This document shows, piece after piece, positions 30,841-38,534 of a stretch of DNA of 44,958 bases. The notes beneath the pieces are model-generated. The model did no database searches. It saw only the letters and a list, made by a program, of their open reading frames with translations, and had not been told where the DNA came from. Origin of the DNA: Collinsella sp. UBA6357 (GTDB taxonomy: Bacteria > Actinomycetota > Coriobacteriia > Coriobacteriales > Coriobacteriaceae). The DNA lies in assembly GCA_002437815.1 (NCBI GenBank), contig DJRP01000025.1, positions 63,288 through 108,245 on the forward strand. Reading direction: 5' to 3'. The translations under genes and the position numbers were made by a program. Numbering within the stretch: position 1 is the first letter of the stretch; each line of letters opens with the position of its first letter.

Positions 30841-31679
30841 GGGCGTCGGATACGTTAAGACCGCAGTTGGATGAGCTCGTGGTCGGGTTTTTCGATGTCG
30901 ACGGCACGCTGGTCTATCGCGACCCCGAGACGGGGCCCGGTGGCGTGCCGAGCAAGCGCGTCTGCGAGGCAATCCGTGCGTTTGCTCGTGCGGGTGGAGT
31001 TCCCATCATTGCATCGGGACGGGCCATGCCGGGGCTCGAACAACTCTTTGATCTGCTTCCTTTTCGCGGCTGTGTGAGTTTGGACGGTGCCTACGTTCAA
31101 CTCGATGGCGAGGTTATCGCCGATCGGTGTTTTGACCGAGCCATGTTGGAGCAGATGGTCTCTGAGATGGTCGCTTGTGGGATGGCTGCCTTCTTTGAGG
31201 GTACCGATGGCTGTGTGGAGCTTTCTCCCACGGGGGAAAGTCTGTATGACTGGGGTGAGGTCGCTCGCGATCTGGAGGGCATGGCCCGCGCCAATCCGTC
31301 ACTTCGCTTTGGCAAGGTCGACTTCATCGATGAGACTATGCCGGCGTACAAGGATAGCGAGTTCCTTCAACGTGAACTCGGATATTACGATGTGGGCGAC
31401 GGGTGTCATGAATTGGTGATGCCGGGTGTCGACAAAGGTTCGGGTCTGCGCCTTTTGGCCGACAGGATTGAGCGTATGCTCCCGGACGGTTTTTCGGGGG
31501 TGCGAACCTATGCGTTCGGCGATTCGGAAAACGATTTGGCCATGTTGAAATCAGCCGATGTTGCCGTCGCCATGGGGCAAGCGGCCTCGCATGTGCGCGA
31601 GGCCGCCGATTTTGTGACCGATTGCTGTGCCGATGACGGCGTGGCGACGGCGCTTGAGACACTTGGCCTTTTGGGTTAG
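30837..31679 (+). CDS. HAD-superfamily (Cof-type IIB) phosphatase
   Basis: 280 residues. Motif I is FFDVDGTLVY (nucleophile Asp in DxDGT), motif II lies near IIASGR, and motif IV is FGDSENDLAML. The large C2B cap between motifs II and IV is typical of Cof phosphatases of sugar phosphates. It begins with GTG in GTGA, overlapping the ceramidase-like stop, so the two are translationally coupled and probably act on the same substrate. Its stop (31677-31679) overlaps that of rlmKL on the other strand. A second, distinct HAD gene lies at 34272. Confidence 0.9.
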   Translation: MRASDTLRPQLDELVVGFFDVDGTLVYRDPETGPGGVPSKRVCEAIRAFARAGGVPIIASGRAMPGLEQLFDLLPFRGCVSLDGAYVQLDGEVIADRCFDRAMLEQMVSEMVACGMAAFFEGTDGCVELSPTGESLYDWGEVARDLEGMARANPSLRFGKVDFIDETMPAYKDSEFLQRELGYYDVGDGCHELVMPGVDKGSGLRLLADRIERMLPDGFSGVRTYAFGDSENDLAMLKSADVAVAMGQAASHVREAADFVTDCCADDGVATALETLGLLG

Positions 31680-34195
31680 CCGCGCCGCTTGGGCGTGCTG
31701 GCGTAGAACTTCTTCTTTTTGGGTTTGGTGCCGGGCACGGGTTTGGCGTTGTCCCCAGCAGTCATCGTCTTGGGCGTGGTTGTCCGTGACTTTCGGGTCT
31801 CGGGATTGCGCAGTTCCTCGGTTCGCTTAGCGATCTCCTCGACACTAAAGCCGACTTCGGCCATAGCGTCCTCGATGGGCAGACGGTGCACGATATAGCA
31901 GTGGTGTACCTTCTTGTTGCGCGCGAAGTCCTCGGGAATCGTCTGCTCGGTGATATCTTCGATCACCACGCCTACCTGGGCGAGCTTGCGTACCTCGGGC
32001 CTAAAGCCGCGCAGATTGCAGCTGAAGATCGCATGTCCCTCCTGCGTGAGCAGGCGCGCCACGCCGGCAAGCAGCTCCACATGGTCGCGCTGCACATCCC
32101 ACGTGCGTCGTCCCATCTTGGAGGAGTTTGAGAACGTGGGCGGATCGACAAAGATCAGATCCCAGCGGTTGCGCGTGTTGCGCTGATGGCTGATCCAGGC
32201 CAGCACGTCATCGCGCACAAAGTGATGCTGCGGCCCCACGAAGCCGTTTTGGCGCATGTTGCGCTCGGCCCAGTCGAGGTAAGTATTCGACAGGTCGACG
32301 GTCACCGTCTCCTCGACACCGCCGTCGGCTGCATAGCAGGTCGCGGTGCCGGTGTAGGCGAACAAGTTGAGAAAGCGGCGGGCACTCTTGGCGTGCTCGC
32401 GCACCAGGTCGCGGGTCACGCGGTGGTCGAGGAAGATGCCTGTGTCCAGATAGTCGTCAAAGTTGACCGCAAAGGTAAGGCCGCCCTCCTCGATGAGGGG
32501 TAGGCGGCGACGCGCGATGTTGGCGCGCTCGCCCTGTTTGGCCTTGCCCTTGCCGTATTGCGAGCCGCCGCGCGAGCGCATACGGGCCTTGGCGTGCACG
32601 TGCTCGGCGGGAACCTCGAGGATACGCGGCGCGATGGCTAGGATATCGAGCATGCGGGCCTGGGCGAGCGCCGGGTCGATGGTCTTGGGTGCGGCGTACT
32701 CGGCAATCACGAGCCAGCGACCCGGGGTCTGCGGCGTGCCTTCATAGAGATCGATAGCGGCCGAGTAGTCGGGCAGATCGGCGTCATAGACGCGGTAGCA
32801 GCTCACGCCTTCGCGACGCGCCCACTTGCGGCGCAGGCGGGCGTTCTTGCGCAAACGGTTGGCGAACTGCTGGGACTCGGCCACCAGCACGGGCAGCGGC
32901 TTTCCGTCGCCCAAGTCGAGCATCGCGGCCGGCTCGGATGCGGTGCTGTTAACATCGGCACCATCGTCCTTCGGGTCTTCGGCTGCCTGAGGACGTGTGG
33001 CAGCGGAAACCTCGGTGTGATCCCAGACCTCGATCGTCGCCTCCTCGTTGTTGGGCATGACGTCGATCCTGCGTGCGGGCTCGGCATGCAGGGCCCGCGC
33101 CAACAGCTCATCGCGGGTGAGGGCGGCAAATCGCGCACCGGAGAGCTCGGCGGCGCGGTACAGCTCGCCGACGAACGTCATAGCGTCGTGCATGGCCGCG
33201 AGCGGCGTCTCGGTCGTATCGGCAACTACGGCCGCTGCGGCTATGGCGCCTGCGTGATCAAGGATGGCCGAGGGCTTGGCTGCGCAAAAGTCTACGAAGC
33301 GTTTGGCGCCGGCGCACTTGACCATGCGCTCGGCGGTTTTGCGGGCGACGGGGTCCACGTCTGCCGCTACGATGCGCACGCGACGCTCGCGTGCCGCCGC
33401 CTCGTGCTCGCGCGCGTCGGCTAGCAGGTTTTGCCAAAGGTCCTCGTTATGCTCGCGCCAGCCCTCGAAGCCCCAGCGCGTGCGGGTGGAGCCGGGGGCG
33501 ATATCGCGCAGGATCTGCACGGCCTCGAGCAGAAGGCCGCCGCCGGCGCAGCTGGCGTCGACGAGTACCGGCTGGGCGTCGTTCTCATAGTCCTCGACGT
33601 GCGGCTCGCGGGAAACCAGATCGGTCCATCCGACCTGGGCGAGCACGAGCGCAGCGTAGTCGGGGCGCAGCACATGGGTGCCCTCGCCGGCGCGGGTCGC
33701 GGCGGGCGGCAGGCGCTTGAACAGCGGATCGCCCGAAAGATCGAGGCTTATGCTTGCGCGACGCTGGCGCAGTGACAGCAGCAGATGCACGTCGGGGTCG
33801 GTGGCATCGACGTCGGCGCGGCGCCCCGTGGCCTCGGCCAGACGGTCGCACAGCGCGTCTTTGGCGCGCAGGGCCGTAAAGTGCGTGTTGCGCAGCTGCT
33901 CGGTCACGCCGCGGGCGGTGATGGCGATGGTGGCGCCGGGGCGTACGATGGACTCCCAGGGCAGGTTGTAGACTGATGCATAGAGGGCGTCTGCATCGGG
34001 CGCCTCAAAACGGCCGAGCACCACGAAGACGCGGCTCGCCAGGCGCGACCACAGGCAGGCGCGGTATCCCTGCTCGATATCGCCTTCAAATGTGGCGCGG
34101 CCCTTAAGGCGGCGGACATGCGAAAGCCCGAGTCGCTTGAGCTCGTCGGCGAGCGCGGCCTCGAAACCCTCGGGACAGCTTGCGTAGAATTCCAT
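31676..34195 (-). CDS. rlmKL: RlmKL-type 23S rRNA methyltransferase with degenerate RlmL half
   Basis: 839 residues (E. coli RlmKL 702). The N-terminal THUMP region (1-160) is followed by an RlmL-like Rossmann domain (about 165-370), a variable charged linker (about 395-430) and an RlmK-like domain (about 435-770). A Lys-rich tail ends it. The RlmK half is intact: DTGIFLDHR, LNLFAYTGTATCYA, VDPPTF (Asp684-Pro686) and FSCNLRGF. It should make m7G2069. In the RlmL half, motif I is DASCAGGG (213-220) rather than DPMCGSGT, and where NPPYGER is expected (about 324-331) the sequence is VADTTETP. The m2G2445 activity is therefore doubtful. I use the ATG at 34195, with AAGGAG 6 nt upstream, rather than the TTG at 34198. 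Confidence 0.9.
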   Translation of the reverse strand: MEFYASCPEGFEAALADELKRLGLSHVRRLKGRATFEGDIEQGYRACLWSRLASRVFVVLGRFEAPDADALYASVYNLPWESIVRPGATIAITARGVTEQLRNTHFTALRAKDALCDRLAEATGRRADVDATDPDVHLLLSLRQRRASISLDLSGDPLFKRLPPAATRAGEGTHVLRPDYAALVLAQVGWTDLVSREPHVEDYENDAQPVLVDASCAGGGLLLEAVQILRDIAPGSTRTRWGFEGWREHNEDLWQNLLADAREHEAAARERRVRIVAADVDPVARKTAERMVKCAGAKRFVDFCAAKPSAILDHAGAIAAAAVVADTTETPLAAMHDAMTFVGELYRAAELSGARFAALTRDELLARALHAEPARRIDVMPNNEEATIEVWDHTEVSAATRPQAAEDPKDDGADVNSTASEPAAMLDLGDGKPLPVLVAESQQFANRLRKNARLRRKWARREGVSCYRVYDADLPDYSAAIDLYEGTPQTPGRWLVIAEYAAPKTIDPALAQARMLDILAIAPRILEVPAEHVHAKARMRSRGGSQYGKGKAKQGERANIARRRLPLIEEGGLTFAVNFDDYLDTGIFLDHRVTRDLVREHAKSARRFLNLFAYTGTATCYAADGGVEETVTVDLSNTYLDWAERNMRQNGFVGPQHHFVRDDVLAWISHQRNTRNRWDLIFVDPPTFSNSSKMGRRTWDVQRDHVELLAGVARLLTQEGHAIFSCNLRGFRPEVRKLAQVGVVIEDITEQTIPEDFARNKKVHHCYIVHRLPIEDAMAEVGFSVEEIAKRTEELRNPETRKSRTTTPKTMTAGDNAKPVPGTKPKKKKFYASTPKRRG

Positions 34196-34271
34196 CAACT
34201 TCTCCTTGTTTTGTGTCGCTCAATTATATGATGGGACCCTGCGACCGTCGTCAACCTCGAAAGGAACCCAT

Positions 34272-35102
34272 ATGCACAAGCCTGATTCCGGCACGTCTGC
34301 CGTGCTTTTCTTCGATGTGGACGGTACGCTGACGTTTTTTGATCCGGGCAACATGACCGATAAGGATCTCAATGCCATTCACCCGAGTGCGGCGGTGGCC
34401 GACGCCTTCCATCGTCTGCGTGAACGCGGTCATGCAGCGCTCATCTGCACGGGGCGTCCGCTGTGGCTGGTGTCCGATGCGCTGCGCGCACTTGAGCCGG
34501 CGGGCGTCATTGCCATGGCGGGCGCGACGCTCGAGGTCGAGGGCCGCGTGGTGCACGAGGACGCCTTCGACGAGGATGTCGTGATCGAGCTTGCACGCCG
34601 TGTGCGCGCAGCCGGCGCCGAGGCGCTGTTCGAGACGAACGCCGCGACCTATGCACTGGAGCCGGAAGGGGTTGAAAAATCCTTTTTGCCAGGGGCGCAG
34701 GTGGTGCACGGCGTCGAGGCGATGCGCGTCGACGGACGCATTCGTGTTGGCAAGGTATGCATCAGCGCGCCCGATCTCGAGCGTATCACGGGCGCGGACG
34801 ACTTTGTCGAGCGCGCCTTCGAGGTCTGCAACACCGGCGCCCAGAACCGCGAGCTCAGCCCCAAAGGCATCGACAAGGGCGTGGGCGTGCGCCGCGCGCT
34901 CGAATATCTGGGACGCGAGGGCAACGCGCGCACGTTCGGCTTCGGCGATTCCGGCAACGACCTGGGGATGCTCGCGGCGGTGGAGTGCGCCGTGGCCATG
35001 GGCAACGCCATGTCCGAGGTCAAGGCGGTCGCGGATTACGTGACCGACAGCGTCGAGGACGACGGCACGGTCACGGCCATGGAGCACTTCGGCCTCATCT
35101 AG
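34272..35102 (+). CDS. HAD-superfamily (Cof-type IIB) phosphatase, second copy
   Basis: 276 residues. VLFFDVDGTLTFF is motif I, LICTGRP motif II, and KGIDKGVGVRRALEYLG plus FGFGDSGNDLGML the Lys and acidic motifs III and IV. The cap is of the C2B type. It resembles the HAD gene at 30837 in length and ends in the same EDDGTVTAMEHFGLI style, so the two are probable paralogues. The substrate is unknown but likely a sugar phosphate. AAAGGA lies before the ATG. It is divergent from rlmKL with a gap of about 76 bp. Confidence 0.9.
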   Translation: MHKPDSGTSAVLFFDVDGTLTFFDPGNMTDKDLNAIHPSAAVADAFHRLRERGHAALICTGRPLWLVSDALRALEPAGVIAMAGATLEVEGRVVHEDAFDEDVVIELARRVRAAGAEALFETNAATYALEPEGVEKSFLPGAQVVHGVEAMRVDGRIRVGKVCISAPDLERITGADDFVERAFEVCNTGAQNRELSPKGIDKGVGVRRALEYLGREGNARTFGFGDSGNDLGMLAAVECAVAMGNAMSEVKAVADYVTDSVEDDGTVTAMEHFGLI

Positions 35103-35130
35103 CGTGGACGGGGACGCGTCCCTGTCCACG
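35103..35130. terminator. 28-nt palindrome after the HAD gene
   Basis: CGTGGACGGGGACG pairs with CGTCCCTGTCCACG (one G-T mismatch) with no loop, so as RNA it would fold with a small forced loop. It directly follows the HAD stop codon. There is no T-run. Confidence 0.5.
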
Positions 35131-35148
35131 CGCGCGAAGCATAGTCCA

Positions 35149-35183
35149 TTCCTCAAAATCGAAAATTTTTCAGTTTTGAGGAA
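35149..35183. repeat. AT-rich 35-nt palindrome
   Basis: TTCCTCAAAA (35149-35158) pairs with TTTTGAGGAA (35174-35183). After a 2-nt mismatch, GAAAA pairs with TTTTC around a central T. It could terminate in either direction, because A and T runs lie on both sides of the centre. Confidence 0.55.
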
Positions 35184-35317
35184 TAGAAGATGAGAACGTT
35201 CGCGACGCGGCGTTGGGGATGGGGCCAACACCGCATTGGGAACGGGTGCTGGCGTGACGTCCAAACGCTCAGATGTTTATACCGTTCGCCGATAGGTTGC
35301 GTGTCCGCAGGTATGGC

Positions 35318-35348
35318 GCGTGTAAACATCTGTACAGTGTTTACACGC
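35318..35348. promoter_or_regulatory. Operator-like inverted repeat before the transaldolase gene
   Basis: GCGTGTAAACA (35318-35328) is repeated in perfect inverted form as TGTTTACACGC (35338-35348) around TCTGTACAG. It ends 30 bp before the ATG. A related half-site, ATGTTTATAC, is at about 35273. Such a dyad is typical of GntR/LacI/CRP-type operators; the regulator is not identifiable here. Confidence 0.55.
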
Positions 35349-35378
35349 CAACCACCCAGACATGAAAGGACAAGGCAG

Positions 35379-36083
35379 ATGGCAATCAAGGTGTTCGCCG
35401 ACGGTGCAAACCTCGAGGGCATGCTCGACATGTACGAGAACGGCAACGTCCAGGGTTTCACGACCAACCCCTCCCTGATGAAGAAGGGTGGCGTTACGGA
35501 CTACCGTGCCTTTGCCAAAGAGGTGCTCGCGCATATCACCGATGTGTCCGTGTCGTTTGAGGTGTTCGCGGACGATGTCGAGACCATGGAGGTCGAGGCG
35601 CGCGAGATCGCGACGTGGGCCGACAACGTCTATGTCAAGATTCCCTGCCTGACCACCAAGGGTGAGTCGACTGCCGAGCTGGTGCGCAAGCTGTCCGCCG
35701 ACGGTATCAAGATCAACGTGACCACGATCTTCACGCCCGAGCAGGTCGACGAGATGGTCGATGCCGTCGATTCCCAGACGCCGTCCATCATCTCGCTGTT
35801 TGCCGGCCGTATCGCCGATACGGGTGTCGATCCCGTTCCGTTTGTGACCGAGTCGGTCAAGAAGGCTGCGGCCAAGCCAGCGTGCGAAGTGCTGTGGGCA
35901 TCGACGCGCGAGCTCATCAACATCTACCAGGCCGAGGCGTGCGGCTGCCAGATCATCACGGTGCCCAACAACATTTTGGCCAAGCGCAAGAATATCGGCC
36001 GCGATCCGTACGACGTATCGCTCGACACCGTCCGCGGCTTTGCCAAGGATATCGCCTCGCTCGGGTTTCATATCCTGCCATAA
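35379..36083 (+). CDS. Transaldolase / fructose-6-phosphate aldolase-like protein
   Basis: 234 residues, the size of FSA/TalC enzymes rather than classic transaldolase. ADGANLEGML (with Asp8) and GFTTNPSLM (Asn30) are family motifs, and YVKIPCLTTKG carries the Schiff-base Lys87. ISLFAGRIADTGVDP and ASTRELINIYQAEACGCQIITVP follow the TIM barrel order. It would cleave or transfer dihydroxyacetone units in sugar phosphate metabolism. AAAGGACAAGG lies upstream of the ATG at 35379. The preceding 276 bp hold the two palindromes and an operator-like dyad and no gene. Confidence 0.9.
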   Translation: MAIKVFADGANLEGMLDMYENGNVQGFTTNPSLMKKGGVTDYRAFAKEVLAHITDVSVSFEVFADDVETMEVEAREIATWADNVYVKIPCLTTKGESTAELVRKLSADGIKINVTTIFTPEQVDEMVDAVDSQTPSIISLFAGRIADTGVDPVPFVTESVKKAAAKPACEVLWASTRELINIYQAEACGCQIITVPNNILAKRKNIGRDPYDVSLDTVRGFAKDIASLGFHILP

Positions 36084-36137
36084 CGCGAACATTGGTTGCG
36101 TTGCGGGCTGCCGACGCGAGCTTGCCGATAGGTTTTG

Positions 36138-36178
36138 AGAAATGGGACAAACAAGTTTGACCTGTTTGTCCCATTTCT
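36138..36178. terminator. Bidirectional terminator between transaldolase and tex genes
   Basis: A perfect 16-bp stem (36138-36153 with 36163-36178) with a 9-nt loop, lying between two convergent genes and carrying A/T-rich ends on both sides. Confidence 0.82.
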
Positions 36179-36192
36179 GCGTTCTGACCAGG

Positions 36193-38346
36193 CTATTTGC
36201 CCTGAACCATGGTGAGCGAGATCTTCTTGCGATCGCGGTCGACCTTCTCGACCCAGACCTTCACCGTGTCCCCCACACGCACCACGTCGCTGGGGTGTTT
36301 GACAAAGCGATTCGCCATCTTGGAGATGTGTACGAGGCCGTCCTGATGCACGCCCACATCCACGAAGGCGCCAAAGTCGACCACGTTGCGGACCGTGCCC
36401 TTGAGCTCCATGCCGGGCTCGAGGTCGTCGATTGAGAGCGCCGAGCGGCTAAAGACCACTTCGGGCGCATCGTCGCGTGGATCGCGCCCGGGCTTTTTGA
36501 GCTCGTTGACGATGTCGATCAGGGTGAGCAGGCCGCAATCGATGTGGGCGGCAAGTTCGCTGATGCTGCCCACGCGGCGCTCGATGTCGGGGACGCCGCC
36601 GCGGCTGAGCTCGTCGGTGCTCACGCCGGCACGCTTGAGCACCGCGGTCGCGGCGTCGTAGCTTTCGGGATGCACGCTCGTGGCGTCGAGCGGATTCTTG
36701 CCGCCGCTGATGCGCAAGAATCCAGCGGCGTTGAGATATGCCTTGGGGCCCAGTTTGGGCACCTTCTTGAGCTGGCGCCGGTCGGTGAAGGCGCCGTTTT
36801 CCTCGCGATAGGCGACGATGTTTTTGGCAACGGTCGGCGTGATGCCCGAGACGTAGCCGAGCAGGCTGGCGCTTGCCGTGTTGACGTCGACACCCACGCG
36901 GTTCACGACGTCCTCGACCACGTGGCCGAGCGTGCGGGCGAGCTCGGCCTGGTCAAGATCATGCTGGTACTGGCCCACGCCGATGGACTGGGGCGGGATC
37001 TTGACGAGTTCGGCGAGCGGGTCCTGCAGGCGACGACCCAGGCTCATGGCGCCGCGCACGGTCACATCGAGGTCGGGGTATTCCTGGCTTGCGAGCTCGG
37101 AGGCCGAGTAGACCGAGGCGCCGGCTTCGTTGACGATGGTGTAGCGAAGGCTCGGTGCCTGCTCGGCGATGAACTCGGATACGACCTCTTCGGTCTCGCG
37201 GCTCGCCGTGCCGTTGCCGATGACGATGGTGTTGACGGCGTCCTTCTTGACGAGGCGCGCGAGTTCGCGTTTGGTGCCGGCCACATCGTGGCGCGGCTTG
37301 GTGGGGTAGACGACGGTGTGGTCGAGCAGCTTGCCGATCTCGTCCATGACGGCGACCTTGCAGCCGGTGCGATAGCCCGGGTCGAGTGCAAGCACGCGGG
37401 CGCCGCGTACGGGGCGGGCCGAGAGCAGGCCCTCGAGGTTCTTGGCGAAGACGTCGATGGCCTCGGCTTGTGCGCGCACGGTGAGCTTGGCGCGCGCCTC
37501 GCGCTCGAGCGAGGGTGCCATAAGGCGTTTGTAGCCATCCGCTATCGCGGCGTCGAGCACGGGGGCAAATACACCCTGACGGCGCGGCCAGCGGCTGCCC
37601 AGGCGCGCCGTGGCGGCGGCGCCGTCGACGTTCACATGCACGCGGAGCTTGCCCTCACGCTCGCCGCGGTCGATGGCGAGCACGCGATGGTTGGGAATCT
37701 TGCGGAGCGGTTCGTCAAAATGGTAGTAGGGCTCGTAGGGTGTTTTCTCGGCATCGTCGGTCGCCTCGACCACGATGTCGGCCGTGTTTTGCGTGAAGGC
37801 GCGCAGATCGGCGACGTTTTCGGGGTCCTCAGCCACGGTTTCGGCCACGATGTCCGAGGCCCCGGCGAGCGCCTTCTCGGGCGTGTCGAAGCCGGCCTCC
37901 CCGTTGACGTAGGCCGCGGCGGCGTCGATGGCCGACCCGCCGCCCTTGGGGGAGGCCTGCATGATGATCATGTTGGCGAGCGGCTCGAGCCCCGCCTCGC
38001 GGGCTTTTTGGGCGCGGGTCATGCGCTTTTTGCGATAGGGCTTGTAGAGGTCCTCGACGCGCTGGAGCTGCGTGGCGGCCTCAATCTCGGCCTTGAGCTC
38101 GGGTGTGAGCTTGCCCTGCGCGTCGATAAGCAGGATGACATCGCTTTTGCGCTGCTCGAGGTTGCGAAGGTACGACAGACGCTCGTCGAGTTTGCGCAAC
38201 GCCACGTCGTCCATGCCGCCCGTGGCTTCCTTGCGGTAGCGGGCGATAAAGGGAATGGTGTTGCCCTCGTCGATGAGCTTGACGGCCGCCTCGACGTTTT
38301 GAGGCTTGAGTTTGAGCTCGCTTGCGAGCTGGGCTGTGAGATCCAT
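36193..38346 (-). CDS. tex: Tex-family RNA-binding protein
   Basis: 717 residues, close to other Tex proteins (about 720-780). N-terminal helices with IPFIARYRKEATGGMDD are followed by a YqgF-like domain (ALDPGYRTGCKVAVMDE, YPTKPRHDVAG) and a helix-hairpin-helix region (YVSGITPTVAKNIVAYREENG). The C-terminal S1 domain is VVDFGAFVDVGVHQDGLVHIS. Tex is a conserved transcription or translation accessory factor. I start at the ATG at 38346, with AAGGAG 5 nt upstream; an upstream in-frame extension to 38496 would run through a palindromic repeat and has no family match. It ends at the shared terminator. Confidence 0.95.
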   Translation of the reverse strand: MDLTAQLASELKLKPQNVEAAVKLIDEGNTIPFIARYRKEATGGMDDVALRKLDERLSYLRNLEQRKSDVILLIDAQGKLTPELKAEIEAATQLQRVEDLYKPYRKKRMTRAQKAREAGLEPLANMIIMQASPKGGGSAIDAAAAYVNGEAGFDTPEKALAGASDIVAETVAEDPENVADLRAFTQNTADIVVEATDDAEKTPYEPYYHFDEPLRKIPNHRVLAIDRGEREGKLRVHVNVDGAAATARLGSRWPRRQGVFAPVLDAAIADGYKRLMAPSLEREARAKLTVRAQAEAIDVFAKNLEGLLSARPVRGARVLALDPGYRTGCKVAVMDEIGKLLDHTVVYPTKPRHDVAGTKRELARLVKKDAVNTIVIGNGTASRETEEVVSEFIAEQAPSLRYTIVNEAGASVYSASELASQEYPDLDVTVRGAMSLGRRLQDPLAELVKIPPQSIGVGQYQHDLDQAELARTLGHVVEDVVNRVGVDVNTASASLLGYVSGITPTVAKNIVAYREENGAFTDRRQLKKVPKLGPKAYLNAAGFLRISGGKNPLDATSVHPESYDAATAVLKRAGVSTDELSRGGVPDIERRVGSISELAAHIDCGLLTLIDIVNELKKPGRDPRDDAPEVVFSRSALSIDDLEPGMELKGTVRNVVDFGAFVDVGVHQDGLVHISKMANRFVKHPSDVVRVGDTVKVWVEKVDRDRKKISLTMVQGK

Positions 38347-38398
38347 GGAGCTCCTTGATTGAAAGTGCGTTCGTGCCACAGAGCCACCAAGCATACCA

Positions 38399-38445
38399 CC
38401 CCAAAATGATCCCAAAGTGCCAGGGGCTTTGGGATCATTTTGGGG
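38399..38445. repeat. Short palindromic repeat, copy R1
   Basis: A perfect 19-bp stem (38399-38417 with 38427-38445) with loop TGCCAGGGG. This is the most complete of four related copies (others at 40939-40988, 43036-43066 and 43924-43956). Confidence 0.88.
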
Positions 38446-38460
38446 GCGGGGCGCGCGAAA

Positions 38461-38493
38461 GGCCCCGTCCGCGAGGGATGTGCGGACGGGGCC
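38461..38493 (-). terminator. Terminator-like hairpin after the Gfo/Idh gene
   Basis: A perfect 12-bp stem (38461-38472 with 38482-38493) with a 9-nt loop. On the minus strand it follows the operon's last gene by about 41 bp and is followed by TTTC only. Confidence 0.6.
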
Positions 38494-38534
38494 CAAGAAG
38501 AGGGGCTTGTTGTGAACGGGCCGGGGTTCGGTTC

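Noticed and set aside
36544..38358. 604-codon plus-strand ORF opposite tex
   Set aside because: Low-complexity Gly/Val/His/Asp composition typical of antisense frames in GC-rich DNA; tex is certain.
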